A stretch of DNA of 30,275 bases, taken from Pigoraptor vietnamica (Eukaryota > Opisthokonta > Filasterea). The DNA is taken from assembly GCA_943704525.1 (NCBI GenBank), contig CALSCQ010001545.1:1-30275 (forward strand), given 5' to 3'. Under the pieces are notes generated by a model. It ran no database searches. It had not been told where the DNA came from and was given only the letters and a program-made list of their open reading frames with translations. This document shows, piece after piece, positions 20,985 to 30,275 of the stretch. How positions within the stretch are numbered: the stretch's first letter is position 1; every line of letters begins with the position of its first letter. Both the position numbers and the translations under genes were made by a program.

Positions 20985-23900
20985 GTCGCCCACTCACACT
21001 TCTCCCTGTGTGCAGGAGCAAGAGCTGTACCAGCGCGAGAGCATCAAGTACAAGCCGATTACGTACGCCGATAACCAGGACGTGATTGACCTCATCAGCG
21101 GCAAGGGGGGCATCATGACGGTCCTCGACGAGGAGGCCAAGCTGCCCACGGCCAACGACAAGCACTTTGCGACTACGCTCCACGAGAAGCACGGCAAGCA
21201 CTTTCGCCTCATGGCGCCGCGCAAGTCGAAGCTCGCGAACCACCGCAAGATGAACGACGACGAGGGGTTCATCGTCCGCCACTACGCCGGCGCCGTCTGC
21301 TACACGGTCGACGGGTTCCTCGACAAGAACAACGACGCGCTCCACCACGACCTCCTCATGCTCATGCAGGAGAGCAAGGACCCCTACATTGTCAGCCTCT
21401 TTGAGAAGGAGGAGGACGTCGGGCCCGGCGACGAGGACCCCAAGTCGCAGGCGGGCGGCGGCACCAAGCGCGCCAAGCTCCACTTTGCCTCGGTCGGGTC
21501 GAAGTTCAAGGTGCGTGCTTGCTTGGGGGGGGGGGGGGAAGGTGCCCAATCTTTCGGGGGGTTGAGCGGTTCGTAAGCTGAATGGTCGTCTGACGCAATT
21601 ACCGCGGGTCACTCGCAGGAGCAACTCAACGTCCTCATGGAGAAGCTGCAGACGACGGTGAGAGCTGATTCCCCGTGTGCGCTTGCAACGTGTGTTGTGT
21701 GGACCTGGGCGTCTGTCTGTGCACGCACTTGCACAGTTTATGGTGAGAGAATGGATCCGCTGACGTCTTTCACCTCTCTTCTTCACTCGCAGCGCGCCAA
21801 CTTCATCCGTTGCGTCAAGCCCAACCTCAAGATGCAGCCGCAGATCTTCATGGGAACGGAAATTCTTAGCCAGCTCCAGTGCGCCGGCATGGTCGAAGTG
21901 CTCGAGCTGCTCCAGGGCGGCTATCCCTCGCGCACGTCGTTCTCGGACCTCTATGAAATGTGGGTCGCAATGTCTGTGCGCACTCTGTTGGTGTACCCCT
22001 TTGCGGATTCGTGTGTGTAATTGTAATATGCGTGTACCTGGCCTGTCGTGTGTGAGCTCGTGCGTGAGTGTCAGTGTGTCTGTGTATGTGTCTTTGTCTG
22101 TGTGTGTTCATGTGTGCGCAGTTTCCGTGCTGACGTGCTGCTTTCCTTGCCTTTCTCCAGGTACAAGAAGTACCTTCCCGCCAAGCTCCAGCGGCTGGAC
22201 CCCCGCACGTTCTGCGAGGCCCTCTTCCGCGCCCTCGGCATGAACCTCGAGCACTTTCAGTTCGGCACGTCGCGCGTCTTCTTCAAGTCTGGGAAGGTGC
22301 GCGCGATCGACTGGTGCATATCCGCCATCACGCACATGGGTTGTGTTTGGTGGTGTGTGTCAACTTGAGGGAGAGGGGGAGGGAGATAGCAGCGTCCCGT
22401 TCCATCGCTGTGTTGCGAGTGCGAACGGCCCCTCTGACCCAGTGTAACCCCCACAGTACGCCGAGTTTGACAAGATGACGACGTCGGACCCCGAGAACCT
22501 CGCCAAGCTCGTCGAGAGCGTCATGAAGTGGCTCATTCGCAAGCGCTGGCGCAAGTTCATCTACGGCGCCATCACCGTGGAGAAGCGTGGGTATCCATCG
22601 GGCTGCGTGTGGCGATTGACTATGTATGTGTGTATTGTGCTCGGACCCTGTGTGGTGTTTGGACTGTATATACACATGCAATCGTAGTGATGCAAACGAC
22701 GCACCCGCAGTTCGCCGCAAGATCAAGTACCGCGCGGACGCGGCCGTGCTCTGCCAGAAGATGATCCGCGGTCACGTGGCCAGGCGCAAGTACCGCCCGC
22801 GCGTCAAGGCGCTCAAGCGCGCCGCCGTCGGACTGCGCGAGGTGCTGCAGCTCGAGAAGATTGCGGGCACGCTCGCGAAGGACAAGGTACGTTCGTGTCT
22901 GGGGACGCGTGTGTGTGCTTGCGTGCGCGTGCGTATGTTGCGTGTGGGCGTGTGCGCGCGTTCTGTTGTTGTTTTCTTATGTCGTTCCTCGCGTCTCTGT
23001 GGAAGCCCTCTGTATGGCATGGGTGTATTTGCGGTACTTTTCATTGTATATAACAGTACGTGTGCTTAATCGCTCGTAACCCCCGCCCAGGACCAAATGG
23101 TCGCCGAGGCCGCGCGCCTGAAGAAGGCCTTTGAGGGCATCAAGGCCAACGCACAGAAGGAAGACCCGAAGAAGTCGTTTGCCGCACTCGACGACGCCGA
23201 GAAGGGCCTCTCCAAGTTTGTCACGGACATGCGGCAGAAGAAGGTCCGTATTTATTCGCTGCGGGGTGTGGGGAGAGTGTATGTGTATGGTAGAAGAGTG
23301 TGTGTGCTTGGCGTCGACACTTGCCGCCCGCCAGCATCCTCAATTTTTTGTCCGTTTTGTAACCATGTTATCTGACCTTCCCTACTCAATGTGCACGTGA
23401 CAGGCCGAGTCGGACGAGCTGAAGCGCCTCCAGGAGGAAATGGAGCGCGAGCGCAAGCGCAAGGAGGAGGAGGAGGCGCGCGCGAAGGCCCTCGAGGAGG
23501 AACGCAAGGCAAAGGTGCGTTGCTTGTTGGAAAGGTGTAAGAGAGACTAGTTGTATGATCAGGGAGTGTGTGTTAGCGGAAAGGGTATGGGTACGTGGTA
23601 GCACGTATCTCAATTGCCTGAAACTCCCACCTCCCCTCACACACAGGCCGCGATGGAGGCCGAGCGCCGCAAGGCCGAAGAGGAGCACCGCAAGCGCATG
23701 GAAGAGGAGGCGAAGAACCAGAAGCTCAAGGAGGAGCGCGAGAAGCGCGATCAGGAGGAGATCGCACGCCGCGCTCAGGAGGACCAGGAGCGCCGCGACA
23801 CGGAACTCGCCGCCCGTCTGGCCGAGGACGAAGGCAAGGGAAGCGCGGTGCGTCAGGAGGCGGCGGCGGCGGAGGCGAAGCGCCAGCAGGACCTGAACGC

Positions 23901-24941
23901 GGCCAAGCCCAAGGGAAAGCACGACCTGTCGAAGTGGAAGTACGGCGAGCTCCGGGACGCCATCAACACGTCAACCGGTGGGTGAACTGAACGCTCGTGA
24001 TAATGCGCAACTGTGTGCACGTTGTGTTGTTGTGTTGGTGCGTGTGTGTGGCAGGCGGGAGTGGTGCAATTTGAATGCCCCATGGTGCGCACGCTGTGTG
24101 CGGGTGGGTGTGGACGCCTTTAATTAATTTTGTGTGAGTGAACATTGTACTGCGTGAAACACAGTCCCAACACGCGCAACCCCCCCGCAGATCCCGAGCT
24201 GCTCGAGGCGTGCCGCGAGGAGTTCCACCGGCGCCTCAAGGTGTACCACGCGTGGAAGACGAAGCACGCGAACAAGGGACAGGCGGGCGACGAGGCCGAG
24301 CGCGCGCCCCTCGAGGTCATGGAGAGCGGTGGGTGAAATTTAGAAATTTGCTGTTGGGACTGCGTTTGTGTCAAGGAGGAACACGTGCATGTTGTACGTT
24401 TCCCCCCCCCCCCCCCTCTCGTGGGTCGAGGCCTATGACTGCCACGAACTGAGGTCTCTCTTTCCCGTATCTTCATCGTCGTCCCAAGGCCTAGTCCTTT
24501 ATGATGTGTTTTCGCGCTGTGTCACCTTATACGGTTCTCACGAATTCGCCCTGCCCCCGAACAATAGTGCCTGCCGGGCCCGCCCCCGTGCCGCCCCCGC
24601 GCACTGTGTCCATGCCCGAGTCGCGGCCCCAGCGCTTCTTCAAGATTCCTTTCCTGCGCCCTCAGGAGGCCAACTCTGAGCGCGGGCGTGCTGCTATCAA
24701 GCGTGGCTGGTGGTACGCGCACTTTGACGGGCAGTGGATTGCGCGTCAGCTGGAGGTCCACACGGACCGTCCTCCGCTGCTCCTCGTCGCCGGCAAGAAC
24801 GACATGGAGATGTGCGAGCTGAGCCTTGAGGAGACCGGCCTCACGCGTAAGAAGGGCGCTGAGATCACGCAAGCCGAGTTTGACGAGGACTGGGTCAAGG
24901 CCGGAGGCGCGCCGTACAACCCGGCGTGGAAGAAGGGCTAG
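17570..24941 (+). CDS. MYO6: Unconventional myosin VI heavy chain
   Basis: Twenty-one exons: 17570-17686, 17961-18104, 18294-18420, 18612-18671, 19000-19101, 19324-19484, 19661-19762, 19954-20140, 20264-20408, 20636-20885, 21016-21510, 21619-21657, 21793-21959, 22161-22296, 22457-22586, 22711-22886, 23091-23243, 23404-23514, 23647-23977, 24191-24328, 24568-24941. They total 3645 nt, 1214 residues; every join is in phase. The N-terminus [17 protein letters not shown] is the class VI signature. Motor: P-loop GESGAGKT 150-157, switch [11 protein letters not shown] from 199, switch II DIAGFE 430-435, TEDS Thr379, then a converter and the class-specific reverse-gear insert (about 745-790, [17 protein letters not shown]). 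One IQ motif lies at ~796-815, then a three-helix-bundle-like segment and a Glu/Lys/Arg-rich single-alpha-helix region (~898-1015). The tail has [21 protein letters not shown] 1058-1060 and WWY 1138-1140. Insert 1 and the last ~20 residues of human MYO6 are missing. The family moves toward actin minus ends in endocytosis. Confidence 0.97.
18737..18950 (+). repeat. GT-rich intronic tract in MYO6
   Basis: GTGTGCGTG-type repeats with a GTGTATGTGTGT core and a short internal duplication (CCCTCCGTGTGCGTG at about 18773 and 18889) fill the intron between exons 4 and 5. Confidence 0.8.
20914..20983 (+). repeat. (CA)n(TC)n compound microsatellite in MYO6 intron
   Basis: About 30 bp of CA is followed directly by about 40 bp of CT dinucleotides. 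The tract lies in the intron between exons 10 and 11, upstream of the TGTGTGCAG acceptor at 21013-21015. Confidence 0.9.
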
Positions 24942-25378
24942 AAGGACGCGCGGTGCTCGTCCGCTGTATAGGGGCTTGTTGGTGTGTGTGCGCGCCGATG
25001 TGTGTCAGTGTCATTGTGAGTGTGCGTGTGTGTGTGCGTGCGTTCGGAGCGCCTCCCTCTTGTCATGTCATGTGCGTAAAGCACTTGACGCTTTGGATGT
25101 GCTCCATGTGTATTCGGGTGTGTCCGTGGATCTTCCGAGCGGCAAGATAAAAGTGTGCGCACATCGCAACTTGTGCAATGGCCTCTATCGTTTGTAAAGT
25201 TGGTGCTTTGAAGACTTGCATCAGACACGACATGCGACACTGTGCTATGTGAAAACTATACTCCGCCATCAGCTCTCAACGGCAGAGCTTTAGAAGGACA
25301 GTCCAACACGAACAACAGGCCGCTGTTACTGAAACCCTCGAACATGAACGCGATAGCGACATGTGGCGACCACATCCT
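24942..25378. other. Convergent 3' spacer, MYO6 / armadillo gene
   Basis: This is 437 bp between the MYO6 stop and the end of the armadillo-repeat locus on the other strand. A GTGTGCGTG tract lies near 24980-25045. No polyadenylation hexamer, RNA gene or supported frame was recognised. Confidence 0.6.
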
Positions 25379-28300
25379 TCACTCATGACTGAACCAACTC
25401 AACCCAAGAGAGCCCAACGCCCTCTGCCCCTCCTCGCGGATGCCCCTCACTTCCGCGTGCGCACGCATCGCCGCCCGTATCGCCTCACCGCCACCCGCAT
25501 TTCGAATTGCACCCCAGTTCTCGTCCGCTCGCCCGAGCGTCCCAAGCGCAGCGCACCCCTCCTCCTGAACTCCCGCGTGTTCCAAGTGCGCCCGCATCGC
25601 AGCCACTATCGCGCCCAACCCGCCCTCCCGCACAATCTGCATCTGCCGCGCCACGTCCACGCCGAGGTTGTTTAGGGCGCCGCACCCCTGCTGCTGCACC
25701 CCCGCGTCTGCCCTGTGAGCCCCCATCGCCCTCACAACCACGGCGATGCCCCCCTCGCGCGCGACTACGAGCACCCCTTCGACGCCGTACGCCATGTTCC
25801 ACAGCGCCCCGCACCCCGCCATCTGCACCCCAGCGCAATTCACGTGAGCGCGCATCGCCGAAACAACTGCCGCGACCCCGCCCGCCGACACGATTACGGT
25901 TGCATTCCCTTCATCAAACGCAGCGCTGCGAAGCGTCACAAGTACATCTTCGACGATGGCCGCGCTTTGCACTTCCGCTCGCAAGACCGACAACAACGCA
26001 GAAACTTGATCTCTCGAAACCGCGCCGATAGCGCCCTTGAAAAGGCGCAGCGCCTTGGCGATGTGCCCACGCACAGCACCATCGCGCACGTGCGCACACA
26101 ACGCGCCCATTATCGCATCCACAGCGCCGTCCGTGACAGCCCGCGCTTGGCTGTCCGCGTCGTCGTTGCAGACCACACACAGCGTCTCGAGAGAATGTCT
26201 CACCACCCGCGTGCTCTGCACGCGCACGGGCCGCTGCGACGACAGCCCTCATCCCACCCTCGCGCGCAATGTATCCCTGGCATTCGGAACCTCCACCCAA
26301 ACTCTTCAGTGCTCTGCACGCCTGTTCCTGCACACCCGCGTGTCCCAAGTGCGCGCGCATCGCGGAAACCAAGACAGCCACGCCACCCTCCCGAGCGACA
26401 AGAATTCCGTTGTCGGCGTTCACACTCAAATTGGCCATCGCACGGCACGCAGCATATTGCACGCGCTCATGTCCCGCGTGCGCCGACATTGCCGCCACAA
26501 TTGCGGCCACGCCGCTCTTCCTCGCAATGAGCACTTTGTTGTTTTGATCGCAACTCATGTTCACTAAAGCCACACATGCGTTCTCCTGCACACCGCATGT
26601 CCCGTGTGAGCCCGCATTCCCGCCATTATCGCGGCAACGCCGCCCTCCCGCGCGATGAGCCCTCTGTTCTTGTCATCGCCGCTAACGTTCGCCAAAGCCC
26701 AACACGCGTTCTCCTGCACACCAGCATGTCCTGTGTGCGCCCGCATCCCGGCAATTATCGCGGTCACACCGCCCTCCCGCACGACAAGCGCTTTGTTGCT
26801 CGCAAGGACGCTCAGTCTCCCCAACGCAGAGCATGCTGTCTCTTGCACGCTCGCTACCCCCGCATGCGCTCGCATCGCCGCCACTATCGCGGTCACACCA
26901 CCCTCCCGCGCGACGAGTGCCCTGTTGTCGTCATTGATGCTTACGTTGTGCAACGCCCTGCACGCTTCTTCCTGCACGCCCGCGTGTCCCGAGTGCAAGC
27001 GCATCGCGGAAACCAAGGCAGCCACGCCACCCTCCCGCGCGACGAGAATTTTTGTTTTCGGCGTTCACGCTAAAATTGGCCATCGCTCGGCACGCAGCGT
27101 ATTGCACGTGCTCATGTCCCGCGTGCGCCGACATTGCCGCCACAATCGCTGCTACGCCACCCTCCCGCGCAATGAGCCCCTTGTTCTTGTCATCGCCGCT
27201 AACGTTCGCCAAAGCCCAACACGCATTCTCCTGCAGGCGAGCATGTCCTATGTGCGCCCGCATTCCAGCAATTATCATGGTCACTCCCCCCTCCCGCGCA
27301 ACAAGCGCTTTGTTGCTCGCAAGGACGCTCAGTCTCCCCAACGCAGAGCATGCTCTCTCTTGCACGCTCGCTACCCCCGCATGCGCGCGCATCGCCGCCA
27401 CTATCGCAGTCACACCACCCTCCCGTGCTACGAGACCCCTGCTGTCGGCATTCACACTTACGTTGAACAACGCCCAACACGCATCTTCCTGCACGCTCGC
27501 GTGTCCTAAGTGCGCGCGCATCGCATCGATTATAGCGTCCACTCCGCCCGCCTGCACGACTAGCACGACATGACGAACATCAAGGCTCAGATTACATAAA
27601 GCAGCGCACGCATTCTTCTGCAAGTTCGCATGTCCCGAGTGCGCGCGCATCGCCGCCACAACCGCCGCCACAACCGCCGCCACTCCGCCCTCCCAACAAT
27701 CAGCGACTCGCCCGAGGCTTCACATGCAATGTTTGCCAATGCATTACACGCGATGCTTTGCACACGGGCATTCCCTGCGCAGGCTCGCATCGCCGCGAGT
27801 ACCGCCGAAATTCCGCCCTCCCGCACAATTTGTGTGCAACAATTGGCGTTGCAGCTCGACTCCGCCAGCGCCAAACACCCTGCTCTTGCACACCCGCGTG
27901 TCCCAAGTGCGCGCGCATCGCAAAAACGATCGCCGCGACCCCACCCCTCTCCGCGACGAGCACCCAGTTATCGGTGTCCTTGCAAAAGATGTACAAGGCC
28001 CAGCACGCCATTTCCTGTACGCCCGCGTGTTCCGGGTGCGTTCGCATGGCATCGATTACTGCGTCCACTTCATCCGCATGCGCGATTACCACTCTATGGC
28101 GGGCGTCATCGCTCAGATTACCTAAAGTTACACACGCAGTCTTCTGCAAGTCCGCGTGCCCCGAGTGCGCGCGCATCGCCGCAACAACAGCCGCCACTCC
28201 GCCTTCACGAACAATCAACGACTCGCCGGAGGCATCGCATGCGATGTTGCCCAATGCATTACACGCCCCATTTTGCACACCGGCGAGCCCTGCGTGGGCT

Positions 28301-28965
28301 TGCATCGCCGCAAGTAACGCCGCCACTCCGTCCTCCCGCACAATCTGTGTGCAACAGTTGGTGCAGCACAATCTTGACAACGCCCGACAAGCCTGCTCTT
28401 GCACACCCGCGTGTCCCAAGTGCGCGCCCATCGCTGCCACAATCGCACCCACTCCACCCTCTCCCGCAATCAACACGCGGTTGTCGTCGTCATAGCAAAG
28501 TTCCGCCAGCGCCGCACAAGCCTCCGCCTGCACGCCCCTATGTCCCAAGTGCGCGCGCATCGCCCCAAGCACCGCACCCACGCCGCCCTCTGCCGCAATC
28601 AACACGCGGTTGTCGTCGTCATAGCAAAGTTCCGCCAGCGCCCCACAAGCCTCCGCCTGCACGCCCCTATGTCCCAAGTGCGCGCGCATCGCCCCAAGCA
28701 CCGCACCCACGCCGCCTTCCCGCGCACACAATGCCCTGTCGTCCGCATCACGGCACAACGACCTCAGCGCCGCACACCCGGACTCCTGCACGCTCGCGTC
28801 CTCCGCGTCCGCGCGCATCTCGCTCACAATCAGCGCAATGTAACCGACGGCGTGGCCGACGCGGCTGTCGCTGCGAGGGATCCCGTCACCCTCGCGAACA
28901 ACTGACGCACCACTCGCATCGCTCTCGCTGGCGACAGCACCACTCACAGAACGCATGGGGTCCAT
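25379..28965 (-). pseudogene. Armadillo-repeat protein locus broken by five frameshifts
   Basis: An intronless minus-strand locus from ATG 28965 (MDPMRSVSG) to a stop at 25379-25381, about 1195 codons. It is built of tandem 42-43-residue armadillo units with the pattern GGVAAIVAAMRAH-GHAGVQEQACRAL-NL, D/N-rich turn, LIAREGG. The reading frame changes five times in the middle of repeats: near 27874-27880 (-1), 27692-27696 (-1), 27047-27053 (+1 in an A5/T5 run), 26592-26595 (-1) and 26203-26209 (+1). Each shift yields an early stop, and the repeat pattern resumes exactly in the next frame. None has the size or borders of an intron. It may therefore be a decaying gene. Because single-base errors are hard to polish in near-identical repeats, an intact gene with assembly errors is the main alternative. 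ARM arrays usually form protein-binding superhelices; no partner or catalytic domain is visible. Confidence 0.75.
28466..28719 (-). repeat. 129-bp near-identical tandem armadillo units
   Basis: Two adjacent 129-bp units, 28466-28594 and 28595 onward, are almost identical at the nucleotide level over about 125 bp. They share CAACACGCGGTTGTCGTCGT and CACGCCCCTATGTCCCAAGT. Each encodes one 43-residue armadillo unit (VLIAGEGGVG, LGHRGVQAEAC, ALAELCYDDDNR). Confidence 0.9.
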
Positions 28966-29166
28966 TACGAAGTGGCAGCAAAGTTGGAACAGGCTCACTT
29001 AAGGTGGAGGGAGTGCTCGTACACGCAAATGGCGGAATGAAGCCGAAGAAAATAATAAAAGGCAAAACAACACTACGTTGACCTGTTACATTGCTGTTAC
29101 GTCATCAGCCCATCGAGCACATATAACACAACACGCGACAGTGGCGCGGGGCGTCTAACGTTGCAA
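28966..29166. promoter_or_regulatory. Short divergent promoter region, armadillo / ABC transporter genes
   Basis: Only 201 bp separate the two divergent start codons. An A-rich element (AAAATAATAAAAGG, about 29048-29061) lies about 105 bp upstream of the transporter ATG. It is a possible but weak TATA-like site. Confidence 0.45.
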
Positions 29167-30238
29167 ATGGCACTTCCCGCTCGCTTCGTGGCCCTCCTGA
29201 GACCTCGCCATGTCACCGCGTCACATTCACTCGCGCAATACGCTGCGCGCACATCGCACACACGCACACACACAGCCACACTCACACACACAGCCCATTC
29301 GCACACACTCGCACACGCAGTCCATTCGCACACACTCACTCATGCAGCTTCGCACACACGCACACACACAGCCACACTCTCACACACAGCCCATTCGCAC
29401 ACACTCGCACACGCAGTCCATTCGCACACACTCGCACACGCAGTCCTTTCGCGCCCGCTTGCCCTCGCCGGCAGTCACTGCGCACGCCCCATTCTCACTG
29501 CGACATCGCTATCTCGGAGGGGATTCGTACCTGGCATTAATCCCTCGCGATGCCGTACACCGTTCTTCCGCTTCACCCACTCGCCGCTGCCGCGCGCCTT
29601 TCACACGTCGCGAAGTCGGTTAACGTCGGACTCCCACGGAAACGGGCGCATACCGTCTCCACAGGCACCACGCAGCGCAGAAGGCGCAAAGGGTGGCACG
29701 GCCACTAAGGGTGACTCTGGGCAACCCCCAAAGTCACGTGCAGTGGATCTCAAGGGCTCTCAGTCGCCGTCAGCGACGATGGCAGGGCCGCCGGAGACTG
29801 TGCGCGCGTCGGACGTGACGATGTTGCGCAAGCTGTTGACGTATTTGTGGCCGAAGGACCAGCCGTCGCTGAAGGCGCGCGTGGTCGTGTCGCTGTCGCT
29901 GCTCGTCTTGGGCAAGGTGTGTGGGCGTGCATGCGAGCCGACAAGCTGGGATGTATGTGTGTGTATGTGTTAGTTTGAGTATGTGTGCGTGTCTGTGTGT
30001 GTGTCTGTGTGTACGTGTGTGCGTGTAGTGTGTGTCCGTGTGTGCTTGTGCGTATCTGTGTCTCCGTTACCTCTCTTTTCCCCCGTATGCACATACCAAC
30101 CTGCAAGCACTCGACGGCAGGTGCTCAACGTGCAAGTGCCTATCATTTTCAAGCAAATCGTCGATATCGTCAACACGGCAGACTTTGCCGCAACTGCCGC
30201 CGGTGGCCTCGCAGTTGCAGGCACCATTCTCATCGGAT
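29167..30238 (+). CDS. ABCB7: Mitochondrial ABC half-transporter, ATM1/ABCB7 type (3' truncated by window)
   Basis: Two exons are visible: 29167-29916 and 30121-30238 (AAG|GTGTGT donor, GGCAG acceptor, next donor GTGAGC), about 289 residues; the rest lies beyond the window. The N-terminus MALPARFVALLRPRHV is basic and amphipathic, like a mitochondrial presequence, and RAFHTSRSRL near residue 150 resembles a matrix-processing context. The family-specific start of the membrane domain follows: VTMLRKLLTYLWPKDQPSLK, ARVVVSLSLLVLGK, then VLNVQVPIIFKQIVDIVN in exon 2. This matches the YLWPKD...AKxLNVQVPFxFK pattern of Atm1/ABCB7. Those proteins export a glutathione-linked sulphur species from the matrix for cytosolic Fe-S cluster assembly. 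The nucleotide-binding domain is not in the window, so family assignment rests on the first transmembrane segments. An unusual His/Thr-rich repeat separates the presequence from the membrane domain. Confidence 0.85.
29254..29448 (+). repeat. In-frame 96-bp and 27-bp coding repeats in the transporter leader
   Basis: A 96-bp unit starting at 29254 is repeated from 29350. It contains 27-bp subunits reading HSHTLAHAV. All periods are multiples of three, the sequence is CA-microsatellite-like, and no stop interrupts the frame from the ATG to the membrane domain. Confidence 0.85.
29955..30056 (+). repeat. GT-rich tract in transporter intron 1
   Basis: GTGTGTCTGTGTGTACGTGTGT-like sequence fills the 29917-30120 intron. 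Again it lies close to the 5' splice site. Confidence 0.8.
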
Positions 30239-30275
30239 GTGAGCAATAGCCGCTCGTCACAACCCCGTCCCCCCC

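Noticed and set aside
21619-21657. Possible misread 39-nt exon in MYO6
   Set aside because: Kept as a real microexon: [13 protein letters not shown] matches the class VI motor sequence between the flanking exons, both splice sites are good and the phase is preserved.
27630-29081. Plus-strand Pro/Arg/His-rich open frame of 483 codons, with similar frames at 25507-27573
   Set aside because: They are shadows of the armadillo repeats on the minus strand; the periodic pattern and the domain match belong to the minus strand.

Overview
The window is nuclear DNA of a GC-rich, intron-dense unicellular eukaryote. Supporting signs are GT-AG introns in nearly every gene, centriolar, endolysosomal and mitochondrial proteins, and no operons. 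A canonical class VI myosin together with CEP97 suggests a ciliated or flagellated protist. Class VI myosins are known mainly from holozoans and a few relatives, so an obazoan (holozoan or apusomonad-like) lineage is the best guess, but this is inference. Introns and intergenic spacers are packed with (GT)n/(CA)n microsatellites and G/C homopolymers, which produce many spurious open frames.

Layout: (1) 302-2301 (+), 3' part of a coiled-coil protein ending in a chitobiase/hexosaminidase-C-like beta-sandwich domain. (2) 2949-4661 (-), a TMEM9-like endolysosomal membrane protein, with a 45-bp minisatellite in its first intron. (3) 5329-9689 (+), a 1386-residue disordered protein with DFGEF and six NPF motifs, probably an endocytic or clathrin-adaptor accessory protein. 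(4) 9873-11494 (-), a secreted Cys-rich orphan in four exons. (5) 12502-16900 (-), CEP97 (LRRs plus two IQ motifs) in 14 exons. (6) 17570-24941 (+), unconventional myosin VI in 21 exons, 1214 residues. (7) 25379-28965 (-), an intronless armadillo-repeat array broken by five single-base frameshifts. (8) 29167-30238 (+), the 5' end of an ATM1/ABCB7-type mitochondrial ABC half-transporter, cut by the window end.

Genes mostly alternate in strand, giving divergent pairs with short shared upstream regions (TMEM9/adaptor, CEP97/MYO6, ARM/ABCB7) and convergent 3' ends. Exon joins were worked out by hand from splice sites, reading-frame phase and similarity to remembered family sequences. For genes 5 and 6 every join keeps the frame and the total coding length is a multiple of three.

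There is no single functional cluster. MYO6, TMEM9 and the NPF/DFGEF protein all point to endocytic and endolysosomal traffic, CEP97 to centriole capping, and ABCB7 to mitochondrial Fe-S metabolism. The most interesting points are: a myosin VI that keeps the reverse-gear insert and both cargo motifs but lacks insert 1; two CEP97 IQ motifs split by introns at the same Trp codon; an in-frame hydrophobic minisatellite in a TMEM9 intron; and the frameshifted, homogenised armadillo array.
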